Source of the DNA: Phycisphaerae bacterium RAS2
GTDB taxonomy: Bacteria; Planctomycetota; Phycisphaerae; UBA1845; UTPLA1
Assembly: GCA_007753915.1 (NCBI GenBank)
Contig: CP036352.1
Span: forward strand, 3,659,306 to 3,723,305
Direction of reading: 5' to 3'
Length of the DNA stretch: 64,000 nt
Made by a program: the position numbers and the translations under genes
Notes under the pieces: model-generated
Database searches by the model: none
Seen by the model: the letters and a program-made list of their open reading frames with translations, nothing else
What the model was told of the DNA's origin: nothing
Shown here: piece by piece, positions 26,548-35,173 of the stretch
Layout of the letters: each line of letters begins with the position of its first letter
Position numbering within the stretch: position 1 is the first letter of the stretch

Positions 26548-26592
26548 GAGGGCGTGCAAACAGTGGATTGCGAATGGCAACTTGTATTCGAC

Positions 26593-26624
26593 GCAAAACA
26601 AGCCCCAGGTAAATACCTGGGGCT
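26593..26624 (-). terminator. Intrinsic terminator after the NifU-like gene
   Basis: An 11-bp perfect stem (AGCCCCAGGTA / TACCTGGGGCT, 2-nt minimal loop) at 26601-26624 is followed on the minus strand by TTGTTTTG. It lies ~80 bp after the NifU-like stop codon and upstream of the leader promoter, insulating the two units. Confidence 0.85.
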
Positions 26625-26702
26625 TTGGAAAGAATCGACGATCCCGCGCTAACGGCGGTGCAGTAGTTCGGGATTACGTTGTTACGATTATCCTGGCGTT
26701 AT

Positions 26703-26984
26703 CTAGACGCAGACCACTTCGCGAACCTGCGGCAGGTGCTTCTTCAATGAAGCCTCGACGCCCATCTTGAGCGTCATGGCCGCCGAGGGGCAGCCGATGC
26801 AGGCGCCGTGCAATCGTACGCGGACCACGCCTTCCGGCGTGATGTCTACCAGCTCGATGTCGCCGCCGTCGCTTTGAACAGCCGGCCGAAGCTGATGAAT
26901 GATGTCTGCAACCTGATCGCGCAGGGCCGACGATTCGGGCGCGGCCTTGTCCGGTGCGACCAGAGATTTGGGGGCGGCAGGCAT
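26703..26984 (-). CDS. NifU C-terminal-like iron-sulfur scaffold (Nfu)
   Basis: A 93-residue stand-alone NifU-like domain that carries and delivers Fe-S clusters. ATG 26984 has GGAG 8 nt upstream; the longer frame starts in non-coding sequence. The core QLRPAVQSDGGDIELVDI is followed by the cluster-binding C62 and C65 in GACIGCPSAAMTLK, and by KMGVEASLKKHLPQV. Length and Cys spacing are typical of Nfu proteins lacking an N-terminal domain. It has its own promoter (27013-27041) and terminator, so it is probably monocistronic. No isc or suf genes are in the window; nuoE and nuoF would be potential clients. Confidence 0.92.
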   Translation of the reverse strand: MPAAPKSLVAPDKAAPESSALRDQVADIIHQLRPAVQSDGGDIELVDITPEGVVRVRLHGACIGCPSAAMTLKMGVEASLKKHLPQVREVVCV

Positions 26985-27012
26985 CAAACGACTCCGCAAG
27001 TGCGTCGACAAG

Positions 27013-27041
27013 ATTATAACACCTTCGGGCGATTCGACCAA
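27013..27041 (-). promoter_or_regulatory. Predicted promoter of the NifU-like gene
   Basis: On the minus strand, TTGGTC (27036-27041), a 17-bp spacer and a perfect TATAAT (27013-27018). The start codon is ~28 bp downstream of the -10 box, leaving a very short leader. Confidence 0.65.
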
Positions 27042-27240
27042 GCTCGGCGGCAGGCGAGTCCGATTCAGCGGTCGGGTCCTGAAAAGTCGTCGCCAGCCGT
27101 ACGCATTACCTTCAATATGGCGCAACCCCATGTTTCACGTCGCGCGGCGCCGATTTGTATCTGATACTTGGTGTGCGGCGATGCCCGATTCGGAGGCGCG
27201 CCCGGAAGATCGGACTCTGCACCCGATTGTGAGTACCGCG

Positions 27241-28104
27241 ATGAACCTGGATCTTACCTCCTCGCGCACGTCGCGCCGCGCTCCGCGTGTCGGCCGTTTG
27301 CGCCCGTTGTACTTATCGTTTGCCCTGTTGATTGCAACGTTGCTTGCAGTTGGGTGCGGCAGCGGCGCTGAAAACGTCTCGGGCCTGTTGAGCGCGTTGG
27401 GCGGGCAGACGTTGCCGCCCGTCACACTCGAGCAGTTGCAACAGATGACCGACTCCGACGGCGACGGCATCCCCGACACGTTCGACCCGTTTCCGAACAA
27501 CCCCGACGCCGACAACGACGGCATCATCGACGGCCTCGACGACGACTGGGACAACGACGGCATCCCAAACAATGTCGATCCCGACAACACCGGCAATGAT
27601 GCCGACGGCGACGGCATCCCCGATCTGCTGGATTCGTATCCGCTCAATCCCGATGCCAACAACAACGGCGTGCCGGATGGCCAGGAGACCGATTCCGACG
27701 GCGACGGGCTGTTCGACTCGGACGACCCCAACCCCGGCAACCCCGACATCGACGGGGACGGCATCCCAGACGGGGCGGACAGCGACCCGTTCAATCCCGA
27801 TGTCAACGGCAACGGAATCCCTGACGGCTACGAGACCGATTCCGATGGCGACGGCATCGTCGATGCCGAGGACGCCTACCCGCTCAACGGCGACGCGAAC
27901 GGCAACGGCATTCCTGACGGCAATGACCCCGACTACGACAACGGCGACCCCTACGGGGATCACACCGGCGTGGATGAAGACGTCGACGCCGACAGCGATG
28001 GTCTGCCGGCGGGCCTCGATGCCGACGACAACAATCCCGACATTGACGGCGACGGCGTCATCGACGGGCTGGACCGATTCCCCAAAGATCCCACGTTGTG
28101 GTGA
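27241..28104 (+). CDS. Lipoprotein with thrombospondin type 3 calcium repeats
   Basis: A 287-residue protein. ATG 27241 precedes a basic N-terminus and a lipoprotein signal (LSFALLIATLLAVGC). From ~residue 75 to the end it consists almost wholly of Asp/Asn-rich repeats of the form DSDGDGIPDxxDxxPxNPD, a dozen or more, which bind Ca2+ in thrombospondin type 3 and dockerin-like loops. The product is a rigid, calcium-dependent surface stalk with no attached catalytic domain. The tandem DNA repeats could recombine and change repeat number. Upstream in-frame ATGs (27130, 27181) are less likely starts because they push the signal inward. Confidence 0.9.
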   Translation: MNLDLTSSRTSRRAPRVGRLRPLYLSFALLIATLLAVGCGSGAENVSGLLSALGGQTLPPVTLEQLQQMTDSDGDGIPDTFDPFPNNPDADNDGIIDGLDDDWDNDGIPNNVDPDNTGNDADGDGIPDLLDSYPLNPDANNNGVPDGQETDSDGDGLFDSDDPNPGNPDIDGDGIPDGADSDPFNPDVNGNGIPDGYETDSDGDGIVDAEDAYPLNGDANGNGIPDGNDPDYDNGDPYGDHTGVDEDVDADSDGLPAGLDADDNNPDIDGDGVIDGLDRFPKDPTLW

Positions 28105-28137
28105 TGGGATCGCATCGCCCGGGAAAGGAGATCGCCT

Positions 28138-28701
28138 CTAAACTCGGCGCGCGTAGCGGACGATGTCCAGCCCCGCGTCATTCGCGACGGGTGTCGCGGT
28201 CCAGTCGGCCTTGTTCCATTCGGGGAAGTACGTGTCGCCCTCGGCCTCGGGGCGATGCATCCACGTGACAATCAACTCATCCGCGCGCGGCAACGCCGCG
28301 GCGTAGACTTGCGCGCCGCCGATCACGAACACGGCGTCCTCTCCGCGCCTCCGGCATGATTCAACGGCTGCCTCGAGCGAATCGGCCGTCTCGAACGTGC
28401 CGTGGGCGGCCGCCGGGATGGGGTCGTCCGGTGCGCGGCGACTCGCCGTTGCCGCGTTGGCCGAATCGCCGAACCGTTTGAGCTGCGCCGCGGACCAAGC
28501 CGTGTCGCGCGTCAGAACGATGTTGTGACGCTTCGCCAGCGGCTTGCCGATTGATTCGAACGTCTTGCGGCCCATGAGGACGGCATGGCCGGCGGTGGTG
28601 CGTTTGAAGTGCGCGAGGTCGGCCGGATCGTGCCAGGGCAGCGATCCGCCGCGACCGATCAGGCCCTGCGGCGTCATGGCAACGATGAGGATGACTTTCA
28701 T
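28138..28701 (-). CDS. folA: Dihydrofolate reductase
   Basis: A 187-residue enzyme reducing dihydrofolate to tetrahydrofolate with NADPH. It starts at ATG 28701 with AGGA 8 nt upstream. Family motifs are present: IVAMTPQGLIGRGGSLPWHD (Met-20 loop with the PW pair and the catalytic acid D), VLMGRKTFESIGKPL, and VFVIGGAQVYAAAL near the C-terminus. It carries ~25 extra residues in the middle (SANAATASRRAPDD region). It lies downstream of thyA on the same strand, separated by a repeat element, and the pair couples dTMP synthesis to folate recycling. Confidence 0.95.
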   Translation of the reverse strand: MKVILIVAMTPQGLIGRGGSLPWHDPADLAHFKRTTAGHAVLMGRKTFESIGKPLAKRHNIVLTRDTAWSAAQLKRFGDSANAATASRRAPDDPIPAAAHGTFETADSLEAAVESCRRRGEDAVFVIGGAQVYAAALPRADELIVTWMHRPEAEGDTYFPEWNKADWTATPVANDAGLDIVRYARRV

Positions 28702-28791
28702 GAGAGTGTCCTGGAGCTTGCTGCCTTTGGCCTGGCACTCGCTTCCGCCTTTGCGGCGCGACTCTTTCGGCTGCAATCATGCGAGTCGCAA

Positions 28792-28919
28792 TCATCCGAG
28801 CCGCGACCGTAAGGAAGCGCCGCGCGGTGTTCCGTATCGAGTCATCATCCGCAAATGAAGGATCGCTCACCAGTGAATCGTTTTTCGACGCTCCCTAACG
28901 GTCGCGGCTCGGATGATTC
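28792..28919. repeat. Dispersed element with ~23-bp inverted ends, copy 2
   Basis: The same ends as the copy at 8638: TCATCCGAGCCGCGACCGTA at 28792-28811, and its reverse complement near 28894-28915. The interiors differ more than the ends. It separates thyA from folA and ends 7 bp before the thyA stop region. It would place a long hairpin inside the probable thyA-folA transcript. Confidence 0.75.
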
Positions 28920-28925
28920 ATTTCG

Positions 28926-29780
28926 TCACACCGCCACCTTGAATCGAATCGGATCGTGGCAGCGGTAGCCGACCAGTTCAAAATCCTCGAAGCGCAGCTC
29001 GTCAAATGGCTTCGGCGCGATCATCAGCTTCGGCAGCGGGTACGGCTCGCGCGCGAGTTGCTGCTTCAATCCTTCGAGATGATCGTGATCCTGCGTCGCC
29101 GCGCCGGGCTTGGCCACGTAAATGTGCGCATCGACAATCGTATGCGCGAAGCGCCCGGCCAGCATGCCCACCTCCTGCGCGATCATCTGCGTCAGCGCGG
29201 CGTAGGCCGCCATGTTGAACGGAATCCCCAGTGCGATGTCGCCCGACCGCTGACAGAGATGGCAATTCAGCCGTCCGTTGGCCGCGTGGAACGCGAACGT
29301 GTAATGACAGGGCGGCAGCTTGCTGCGGATCGCGTTGCCCGGTTCCCATGCCGACACGACGAGCCGCCGGCTTTCGGGATTCTTTTTCAATGAATCAATC
29401 ACATGGCGGATCTGATCAATCTCGCGCACACGCCACGCCCCGCTTGCGTCCTTCTCGGCGCTGGGGAAGTGCCGCCAGTAGTAGCCATAGGCCGTGTCGA
29501 GGTTGCCGTCGGCGTCGGCCCAGTCGTCCCAGATCTTCGTGTGTTGCCGGAGATTGCGAATGTGATTCTCGCCGGAGAGATACCAGAGCAGTTCGCGCAA
29601 CACGGCATTCCAGTTCATCTTCTTCGTGGTCAGCAACGGAAACCCGGCGGCGAGATCAAGCTGATAATGCGCCGAGAAGAGGCTGATCGTGTCGACGCCG
29701 GTGCGCGAAGGCTTGAACACGCCCTCGTCCATGACGCGCTTCACAAGATCGAGGTAAACGACATCGGCGTGGGTGGACAT
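28926..29780 (-). CDS. thyA: Thymidylate synthase
   Basis: A 284-residue enzyme converting dUMP to dTMP with methylene-tetrahydrofolate. AGGGAG lies 6 nt upstream of ATG 29780. Conserved segments include SRTGVDTISLFSAHYQLDLA, FPLLTTKKMNWNAVLRELLW, the catalytic C158 in KLPPCHYTF, LCQRSGDIALGIPFNMAAYA and VDAHIYV. It is slightly longer than the 264-residue E. coli enzyme. folA follows on the same strand; dihydrofolate made by this reaction is the FolA substrate. Confidence 0.97.
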   Translation of the reverse strand: MSTHADVVYLDLVKRVMDEGVFKPSRTGVDTISLFSAHYQLDLAAGFPLLTTKKMNWNAVLRELLWYLSGENHIRNLRQHTKIWDDWADADGNLDTAYGYYWRHFPSAEKDASGAWRVREIDQIRHVIDSLKKNPESRRLVVSAWEPGNAIRSKLPPCHYTFAFHAANGRLNCHLCQRSGDIALGIPFNMAAYAALTQMIAQEVGMLAGRFAHTIVDAHIYVAKPGAATQDHDHLEGLKQQLAREPYPLPKLMIAPKPFDELRFEDFELVGYRCHDPIRFKVAV

Positions 29781-29916
29781 GCGGACTCCCTTCCGACCGT
29801 TAGCTTGTCCGGTCTACGGACTCGTGTGAAGGTAAAAAAAGAGGGTCTGTGAATTCTGACGCTGGCGACGATCGCACCTCGGCGAAGAGCGCGAGCATCC
29901 AAGCACACCCCCTTCA

Positions 29917-31419
29917 CTATTCGTCATTCTTCACCACTTGTTTCGCGTAGATGGCCCGGCTCGCCAGAAACATCGCACCAAGCGCCAAGAGGCCCTGCAC
30001 GATCAGGCCGCGCCACACCGGCGCATCGAACCGCTTAAACGCCCACAGCCACGTCCCGACCGGAGACATCGTGAAGAGAGTGGATCGCGGTCCTTCGTAA
30101 TCCCGTTCGCGCATCGCATCGAGCGAGGCATCCGCGAACGGTGGAATGGCCCAGGTTGCCACGACGAAGAGAATGATCGCCCAGACGGCCTTGGGCGTCG
30201 CAGCGTACACATAGCGAAGAATGCCGCCGAGCGTCACAAGCGTGAGGAATGACGCGGCCAGCGATGCCGCGACGCGGAGCGCCACGTCGTTCCGAATGCG
30301 CGATTCAAACAGCCGGCTCCAGTCGCGCCCGGCCACAGCTATCAACACGCCAAGACCGAGGACGCACGCCAGCAGCGCACCGGTCCAGTAGTTCATGGGA
30401 GCCCGTTCGCGAAACAGCGGGTCCAGCGCCCTGCGGCGGGCCCAGACAGCGCGATGAAACGCGGTGCTGGCCACGGGCATGATTAGCACCAGCGTCAGGA
30501 GCATCGTCGTGAGGAATAGCCAGTTCGAAGGCTCATCGATGACGGTGGTGATTTCTTGCAGGAACGTGCCGCGCGGCCGCCAGAAGCGCAGACCGACACC
30601 GCCGACCAGTCCGCTCAATGCGGCGAGCGCCATGGCCAGCAGGGGATCGAAGGCGGCAACGTCGTCGTGGTGGTACTTTCGCGTTGACGCGATAAAGAAA
30701 ATCAGCGTGAAGCTAAGCTGCGCGATGATCGAGAACACGAGCCACCATGCGACCGTCGCCAGCGACGATTGCTCGAGCAGTTCGCTGGCTGCGGTGGAGC
30801 CGAACAGCATCGCCAGTCCCGGCACGATGTAGATGAACTTCGCGTTCGTGGCGATGAACACACCCACGATCAGCGGCGCGACCGATACTTTGCCGCGCGT
30901 GCAGAGGCCCACCAGAACGGCAAAGGTCCACCAGCTCAACCCCATCACGAGCATGACCGCGAACATGCCGATCATGCCGATCGGCGACCGCCCCATTGGC
31001 GTGGTGCCCAGCATCGCGAGGATGGTGCAGATCAGCCAGTTCACGAACGTGACCATCATGGCCTGCGCGAGCGGCCCGGTGAGGTAACCCATGCAGGCCG
31101 TCGCGCCGCTCATGTTCGTGCGCCGGTGGGAGGAGATCATCTCCGACGTGAAGTCGCGCAGGATGGCCTTCTTGATCGCGCCGGTGCCGACGAAAAAAAT
31201 GAACGCGGCGGAGATCATGAGATTGACGTTCAAGGCTGCGTTCGCGAAGTTCGGCAGCGTTACTTCCTCGCGGACCAACCGATAAATCAGAACATGCACG
31301 ACCAGCGACACGAGGGCATAGCTGCCGGTTGCCATCGCCAGCCGTTTCCACCCGCCGGACAGCCGCACCTGCGCCCAGCCGATCGGATCGTGAATCAGTT
31401 CGTCAGCAATTGTTGCCAT
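29917..31419 (-). CDS. Polytopic membrane component of an ABC-2-like transporter
   Basis: A 500-residue integral membrane protein with about ten to twelve hydrophobic segments and a soluble N-terminal stretch (MATIADELIHDPIGWAQVRL). ATG 31419 was chosen over an upstream TTG. It has no recognisable EAA loop, so it is not an importer permease. Its pairing with the ATPase gene 46 bp upstream on the same strand suggests the membrane half of an ABC-2-type exporter. A Yip1-like architecture is an alternative. The substrate is unknown. Confidence 0.75.
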   Translation of the reverse strand: MATIADELIHDPIGWAQVRLSGGWKRLAMATGSYALVSLVVHVLIYRLVREEVTLPNFANAALNVNLMISAAFIFFVGTGAIKKAILRDFTSEMISSHRRTNMSGATACMGYLTGPLAQAMMVTFVNWLICTILAMLGTTPMGRSPIGMIGMFAVMLVMGLSWWTFAVLVGLCTRGKVSVAPLIVGVFIATNAKFIYIVPGLAMLFGSTAASELLEQSSLATVAWWLVFSIIAQLSFTLIFFIASTRKYHHDDVAAFDPLLAMALAALSGLVGGVGLRFWRPRGTFLQEITTVIDEPSNWLFLTTMLLTLVLIMPVASTAFHRAVWARRRALDPLFRERAPMNYWTGALLACVLGLGVLIAVAGRDWSRLFESRIRNDVALRVAASLAASFLTLVTLGGILRYVYAATPKAVWAIILFVVATWAIPPFADASLDAMRERDYEGPRSTLFTMSPVGTWLWAFKRFDAPVWRGLIVQGLLALGAMFLASRAIYAKQVVKNDE

Positions 31420-31439
31420 ATCAAAACTCACCAACCTTG

Positions 31440-31460
31440 TTTACTGACCACTGACCGCTG
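31440..31460. repeat. Heptamer tandem repeat array B
   Basis: Three 7-bp units (TTTACTG, ACCACTG, ACCGCTG) lie in the 46-bp gap between the ABC ATPase and its membrane partner. They share the ACTG-ended register of the arrays at 15653, 41888 and 52483. Confidence 0.6.
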
Positions 31461-31465
31461 CCTTT

Positions 31466-32404
31466 CTAATCCACCTGGCGGATGCCGGTTCGCAGGTACG
31501 CCTGTTCCAGGTCGTGCTCCACCGGGGCAAACCGCGCGACCGGCAGCCCGGCATCCAGAAACTTCGCCAGCAGGTCGGCCGCCGCTTGATCGTCATGCTC
31601 ATACTCAAACGAAACCTGCCGTCCGTGCACTTCCAGCGCTGTCAACCCCGGAATCGCTCCGATCGAACCGGCGACATCGTGGATCTGCCTTGCAAGCGTC
31701 ACTTCCCATCGGCATCGATTGTCTTCTTTCGCGCCAACGACCTGCGCCACCGTCCCAAACTGCATCATTCGCCCGCCCTGCATGATCCCGATGTGCGTGC
31801 AGTACTCGTGCAGGTCGGCCAGGATGTGCGAGCTGACGATCAACGCTTTGCCCTGATCGCGCAGGCTGGCGAGCATCTTCCGGAACGCAACGCGCCCAGC
31901 CGGGTCCAGACCGGCGGCCGGCTCATCGAGCAGCACCAGCGGCGGATCGGGCAGCAGCGTTCGCGCGACCGTGAGACGCTGCTTCATGCCGCGCGACAAG
32001 CTCTTGATTTTCGAATTGCGTCGATCGTGCAGCCAGAGCTGCTCCAGCCAGAAATCGATCCGCTCGCTGATGACGCCCAGCCGGATGCGATGCGCGCGAC
32101 CGATGAACTCAAGGAACTGCGCGACAGTCAGCTCGTCGTAGACCGGCGGCGTGTCCGGCGCGAACCCGCAGCGCGAGCGCACCAGCGGGTCGGTAATCGT
32201 CAACTCATCGCCGAGAATCGTGACGCGCCCGGCCGTTACCGGCACGATGCCGCACATCGCCTTGAGGGAGGTTGTCTTGCCCGCGCCGTTCGGCCCGATC
32301 AACCCGAGCAAATGACCGGCTGACAGTTGCAGCGAGAAATCCGACAAGGCCGTGAATCGGCCGTAATCGACGCGCAGGCGTTGGGCATCCAGAACGAGGG
32401 TCAT
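31466..32404 (-). CDS. ABC transporter ATP-binding protein
   Basis: A 312-residue ATPase. ATG 32404 begins MTLVLDAQRLRVDYG. The Walker A is GPNGAGKTTS, the signature LSRGMKQRL, the Walker B LVLLDEPAAGLDP and the switch His lies in VSSHILADL. The C-terminal ~80 residues (EVTLARQIHDVAGSIGAIPG onward) resemble the regulatory tail of ABC-2 exporters of the NatA/CcmA class. It is followed 46 bp later by the membrane partner. Direction and cargo of transport are not evident. Confidence 0.93.
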   Translation of the reverse strand: MTLVLDAQRLRVDYGRFTALSDFSLQLSAGHLLGLIGPNGAGKTTSLKAMCGIVPVTAGRVTILGDELTITDPLVRSRCGFAPDTPPVYDELTVAQFLEFIGRAHRIRLGVISERIDFWLEQLWLHDRRNSKIKSLSRGMKQRLTVARTLLPDPPLVLLDEPAAGLDPAGRVAFRKMLASLRDQGKALIVSSHILADLHEYCTHIGIMQGGRMMQFGTVAQVVGAKEDNRCRWEVTLARQIHDVAGSIGAIPGLTALEVHGRQVSFEYEHDDQAAADLLAKFLDAGLPVARFAPVEHDLEQAYLRTGIRQVD

Positions 32405-32568
32405 GCGAGGGTCCGTAACGGTTATCTGCTTTGATGGTCGGGTCGCCGCGGCGTGTCGGAGCCAAGGCCCGCTTCGTACCTGACGATACCCCCGTCGGGC
32501 CACGAATTCGAGCCCGCGATGCCGGGACCTTTGAATCGCGGCCATTCACGGCCTTCCAAACCCCGGAT

Positions 32569-32598
32569 TTGACAGACAATTGAAAATAAAGCTAGAAT
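32569..32598 (+). promoter_or_regulatory. Predicted sigma70 promoter of the CslA-like glycosyltransferase
   Basis: TTGACA (32569-32574), an 18-bp spacer and TAGAAT (32593-32598) lie in the divergent gap 32405-32687. Predicted start near 32605 leaves an ~83-nt leader before ATG 32688. Confidence 0.7.
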
Positions 32599-32687
32599 CC
32601 ATCGGCAATTAGCTTCAAGGGATCATCGCCGCGATCCAGCCGAAACCCCCAGCGACTTGCACCGTCTGAAAGGGCGACCGCCTCATC

Positions 32688-34292
32688 ATGGAATCGTATT
32701 CGTTCTGGCATTACCTGCTTCTCTTCACGCACCTGTTCGTCTGCCTGGCGCTGGCCGCTTACGGCATTCATCGTTACTCGCTGGTCTACCTCTACTACAA
32801 ATACCGCCGCAATTCGCCTCGTGCGAAGGCGTGCTTCCGCGAGAAGCCCTTCGTCACCATCCAGCTTCCCATGTTCAACGAGCAATACGTCGCCCAGCGC
32901 GTCATCGAGGCCGCCTGTCGCATCGACTGGCCGCGCGACCGGCTGGAAATACAGGTGCTGGACGATTCGACCGACGAGACCGTGGAGATCGCCCGCTCGA
33001 CCTGCGAACGAATGGCGGCACAGGGCAACCCGGTAACGTTCATCCACCGCGACAACCGCGAGGGCTTCAAGGCCGGCGCGCTGGCCAGCGGGCTGAAATC
33101 CGCGCGCGGTGAATACGTCGTCATCTTCGACGCGGACTTTATCCCGCCGGAAGACATCCTCGAACACCTGATCGATCATTTTGTCGACGACAAGGTCGGC
33201 ATGGTCCAGGCGCGGTGGGAGCATATCAACCGCGAGCAATCCCTGCTCACCAAGACGCAGGCGATCCTGCTCGACGGGCACTTTGTCATCGAGCACACGG
33301 CACGGCATCGATCCGGCCGATTCATGAGTTTCAACGGCACCGCCGGCGCGTGGCGGCGAAGCTGCATCGACGATGCCGGCGGCTGGCAGCACGACACCCT
33401 GACCGAAGACCTCGACCTGTCCTATCGCGCCCAGATGCGCGGCTGGAAGTTCATCTATCTGCCCGATGTGGTCAGTCCGGCCGAGCTTCCGCCGGAAATG
33501 AACGCCTTCAAGAGCCAGCAGCACCGCTGGGCCAAGGGCGGCGCGCAGACCTGCCGCAAGTTGCTGCCCGCCATTCTCCGCTCGCGTCTGTCGTGGCGCA
33601 TCAAGCTGGAGGCGTTCTTCCACCTGACCAGTTGCGTCAGTTACTTCTTGATTGTCATCCTCGTATTGCTGCTGCTGCCGGTGCTGCACTTGAAGCTGCA
33701 CATCTTTTCCAACAACGCGGCATTGCGTGCGATCTTCGACATCTCGCTTGTGCTGATCGCCACCTGCTCGGCGAGCACGTTTTACGTCGCCTGTCAGCGT
33801 GAGCTGTTCCGAAGCTGGGGCGACAGCCTCAAGTACCTGCCGTTTCTGATGAGCCTCGGCGTCGGCGTCTCGTTGAACAACGCTCGCGCCGCCATGGAGG
33901 GTTTCTTCGGCAAGGCCGGTGAGTTCGTTCGCACGCCCAAGTTCGGCGCCGCCGGGCGCGAGGACAAGGAGCTGGCCCGAAAGGCCGCTCGCCACCGGCT
34001 CGATCCGAAGCGCGTCCAGGCATGGTGCGAATTGTTCATCGGACTGTACCTGGCGACCTGTGTCGGCTACTGCCTCATTCACAAGTTCTGGATCGGCACG
34101 TTCTTCATCTGCCTGTTTATGATCGGTTACTTGTACGTGGCCATGATGACCCTCCATGGGCAATTCATGACCGCCCGTGCCGCGGATCAGCCGGAAGACC
34201 CGGCAACGGATGCGGCCCTGCCCGAGCAATCGGCAATGCCGTCTCACCCTTACAGCGCCCGGGCTTTCGCACCGGTCAGGACGCGCGACTAG
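32688..34292 (+). CDS. Processive-type membrane glycosyltransferase, family 2 (CslA/BcsA-like)
   Basis: A 534-residue protein. An N-terminal membrane helix (residues ~8-28) precedes the GT-A domain: QLPMFNEQYVAQRVIE, VLDDSTDET (D92-D93), FDADF (D148-D150), TEDLDLSYRAQMRG and QQHRWAKGG, the full D,D,D,Q(Q/R)xRW set of processive beta-glycosyltransferases. Four to five C-terminal membrane helices follow. The closest known type is glucomannan or beta-mannan synthase-like, making a beta-linked polysaccharide exported through the same protein. It has its own predicted promoter. No cyclic-di-GMP PilZ domain is visible. Confidence 0.92.
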   Translation: MESYSFWHYLLLFTHLFVCLALAAYGIHRYSLVYLYYKYRRNSPRAKACFREKPFVTIQLPMFNEQYVAQRVIEAACRIDWPRDRLEIQVLDDSTDETVEIARSTCERMAAQGNPVTFIHRDNREGFKAGALASGLKSARGEYVVIFDADFIPPEDILEHLIDHFVDDKVGMVQARWEHINREQSLLTKTQAILLDGHFVIEHTARHRSGRFMSFNGTAGAWRRSCIDDAGGWQHDTLTEDLDLSYRAQMRGWKFIYLPDVVSPAELPPEMNAFKSQQHRWAKGGAQTCRKLLPAILRSRLSWRIKLEAFFHLTSCVSYFLIVILVLLLLPVLHLKLHIFSNNAALRAIFDISLVLIATCSASTFYVACQRELFRSWGDSLKYLPFLMSLGVGVSLNNARAAMEGFFGKAGEFVRTPKFGAAGREDKELARKAARHRLDPKRVQAWCELFIGLYLATCVGYCLIHKFWIGTFFICLFMIGYLYVAMMTLHGQFMTARAADQPEDPATDAALPEQSAMPSHPYSARAFAPVRTRD

Positions 34293-34439
34293 CGCGCCGC
34301 CTCGATCGCTGCATCGAGTCTTCGATCGCCGAGCAGCTTTTTGCGTTGACACGGTTTCGCTCGCCGCGCACCATGCGCCCGGCGCGCGTCCATAAAGCCG
34401 GCTGACCTCGGCGGGCCGCGCTCGCCGGGAGATTCGCGC

Positions 34440-35150
34440 ATGGATGCCCGATTGCCTGACCTTTCGCGTCAACCCAAATCTCGCGCCGGCATGATTGCAA
34501 CGGCTCTCGTGGGCGTCGCATTGGGGACGGCCTGCAACCGCGCGCCCTCCGCGGAGCCGCCACCCGTTCAGGACACATTGAGCGTCTACATCGACGGCGG
34601 CGAATCCGGCGCGCCTCCGCGTGCTCCGCGAGACGGCGCATCAGCGACCGATCCGGCCAAATCGCCCGAGCACCTTCCGCGCACGCTTGCGTTCGAGATG
34701 GCCGGCGTCGCCCGTGCCGACGCGAAGCAGGCCGAGGCCGCGCGACAGGCGGCGGTGGTGGAAGCGTTTGCGCAGGCCCTGATCGAAGCGCGCCGACTGC
34801 GCCGCCAGCCGACCGCGGATTTCACGGCGCGACTCGGGCCGAGGCTGACCGTCATTCATCGCTCGCTCGGCGACGGCTGCGAAATCGAAGTCTCGCTCAC
34901 GCACCGCGGCGAGGAAATCCGCTTCGAGGTCAAACGCGGCGTCCTGCAACACGAACCGCGCAATCCCGATTCGCTGGCGCGACTCTTCGATGAAACCAAC
35001 GGCGAATTTGCTCTGCTCGAAACGCGCTGGCTGCCGTCTGGCGATGAGTGCATCGCGCGCGTCGCCTGTTTCCGGCCGGCCGGCATGGGCACGCTCGCGC
35101 CCGAAACGATCGCCGGTCATCCCGATGATGAGCCGCCCATCGAGCCGTAG
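34440..35150 (+). CDS. Lipoprotein of unknown function
   Basis: A 236-residue protein. GGGAG lies 8 nt before ATG 34440. A lipoprotein signal ends near residue 33 (MIATALVGVALGTAC). A Pro/Ala-rich linker follows to ~residue 80, then a helical, Ala-rich segment (ADAKQAEAARQAAVVEAFAQ) resembling LPP20/FlgP-type starts. A beta-rich C-terminal domain ends the protein (EIEVSLTHRGEEIRFEVKRG). No catalytic motif is visible. It is 23 bp upstream of the GH20 gene and probably cotranscribed with it. Confidence 0.8.
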   Translation: MDARLPDLSRQPKSRAGMIATALVGVALGTACNRAPSAEPPPVQDTLSVYIDGGESGAPPRAPRDGASATDPAKSPEHLPRTLAFEMAGVARADAKQAEAARQAAVVEAFAQALIEARRLRRQPTADFTARLGPRLTVIHRSLGDGCEIEVSLTHRGEEIRFEVKRGVLQHEPRNPDSLARLFDETNGEFALLETRWLPSGDECIARVACFRPAGMGTLAPETIAGHPDDEPPIEP

Positions 35151-35173
35151 CCGCCACGCCGTTCGGATTCGCT

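Noticed and set aside
26317-26702. T-box riboswitch controlling ileS
   Set aside because: No T-box consensus or specifier-loop layout is visible. The leader has a short ORF and a terminator only, and T-boxes are rare outside Gram-positive groups.
27460-28090. Tandem repeats that could suggest a CRISPR array
   Set aside because: The repeats are in-frame codons for Asp-rich thrombospondin type 3 units; spacing and sequence do not fit repeat-spacer structure.
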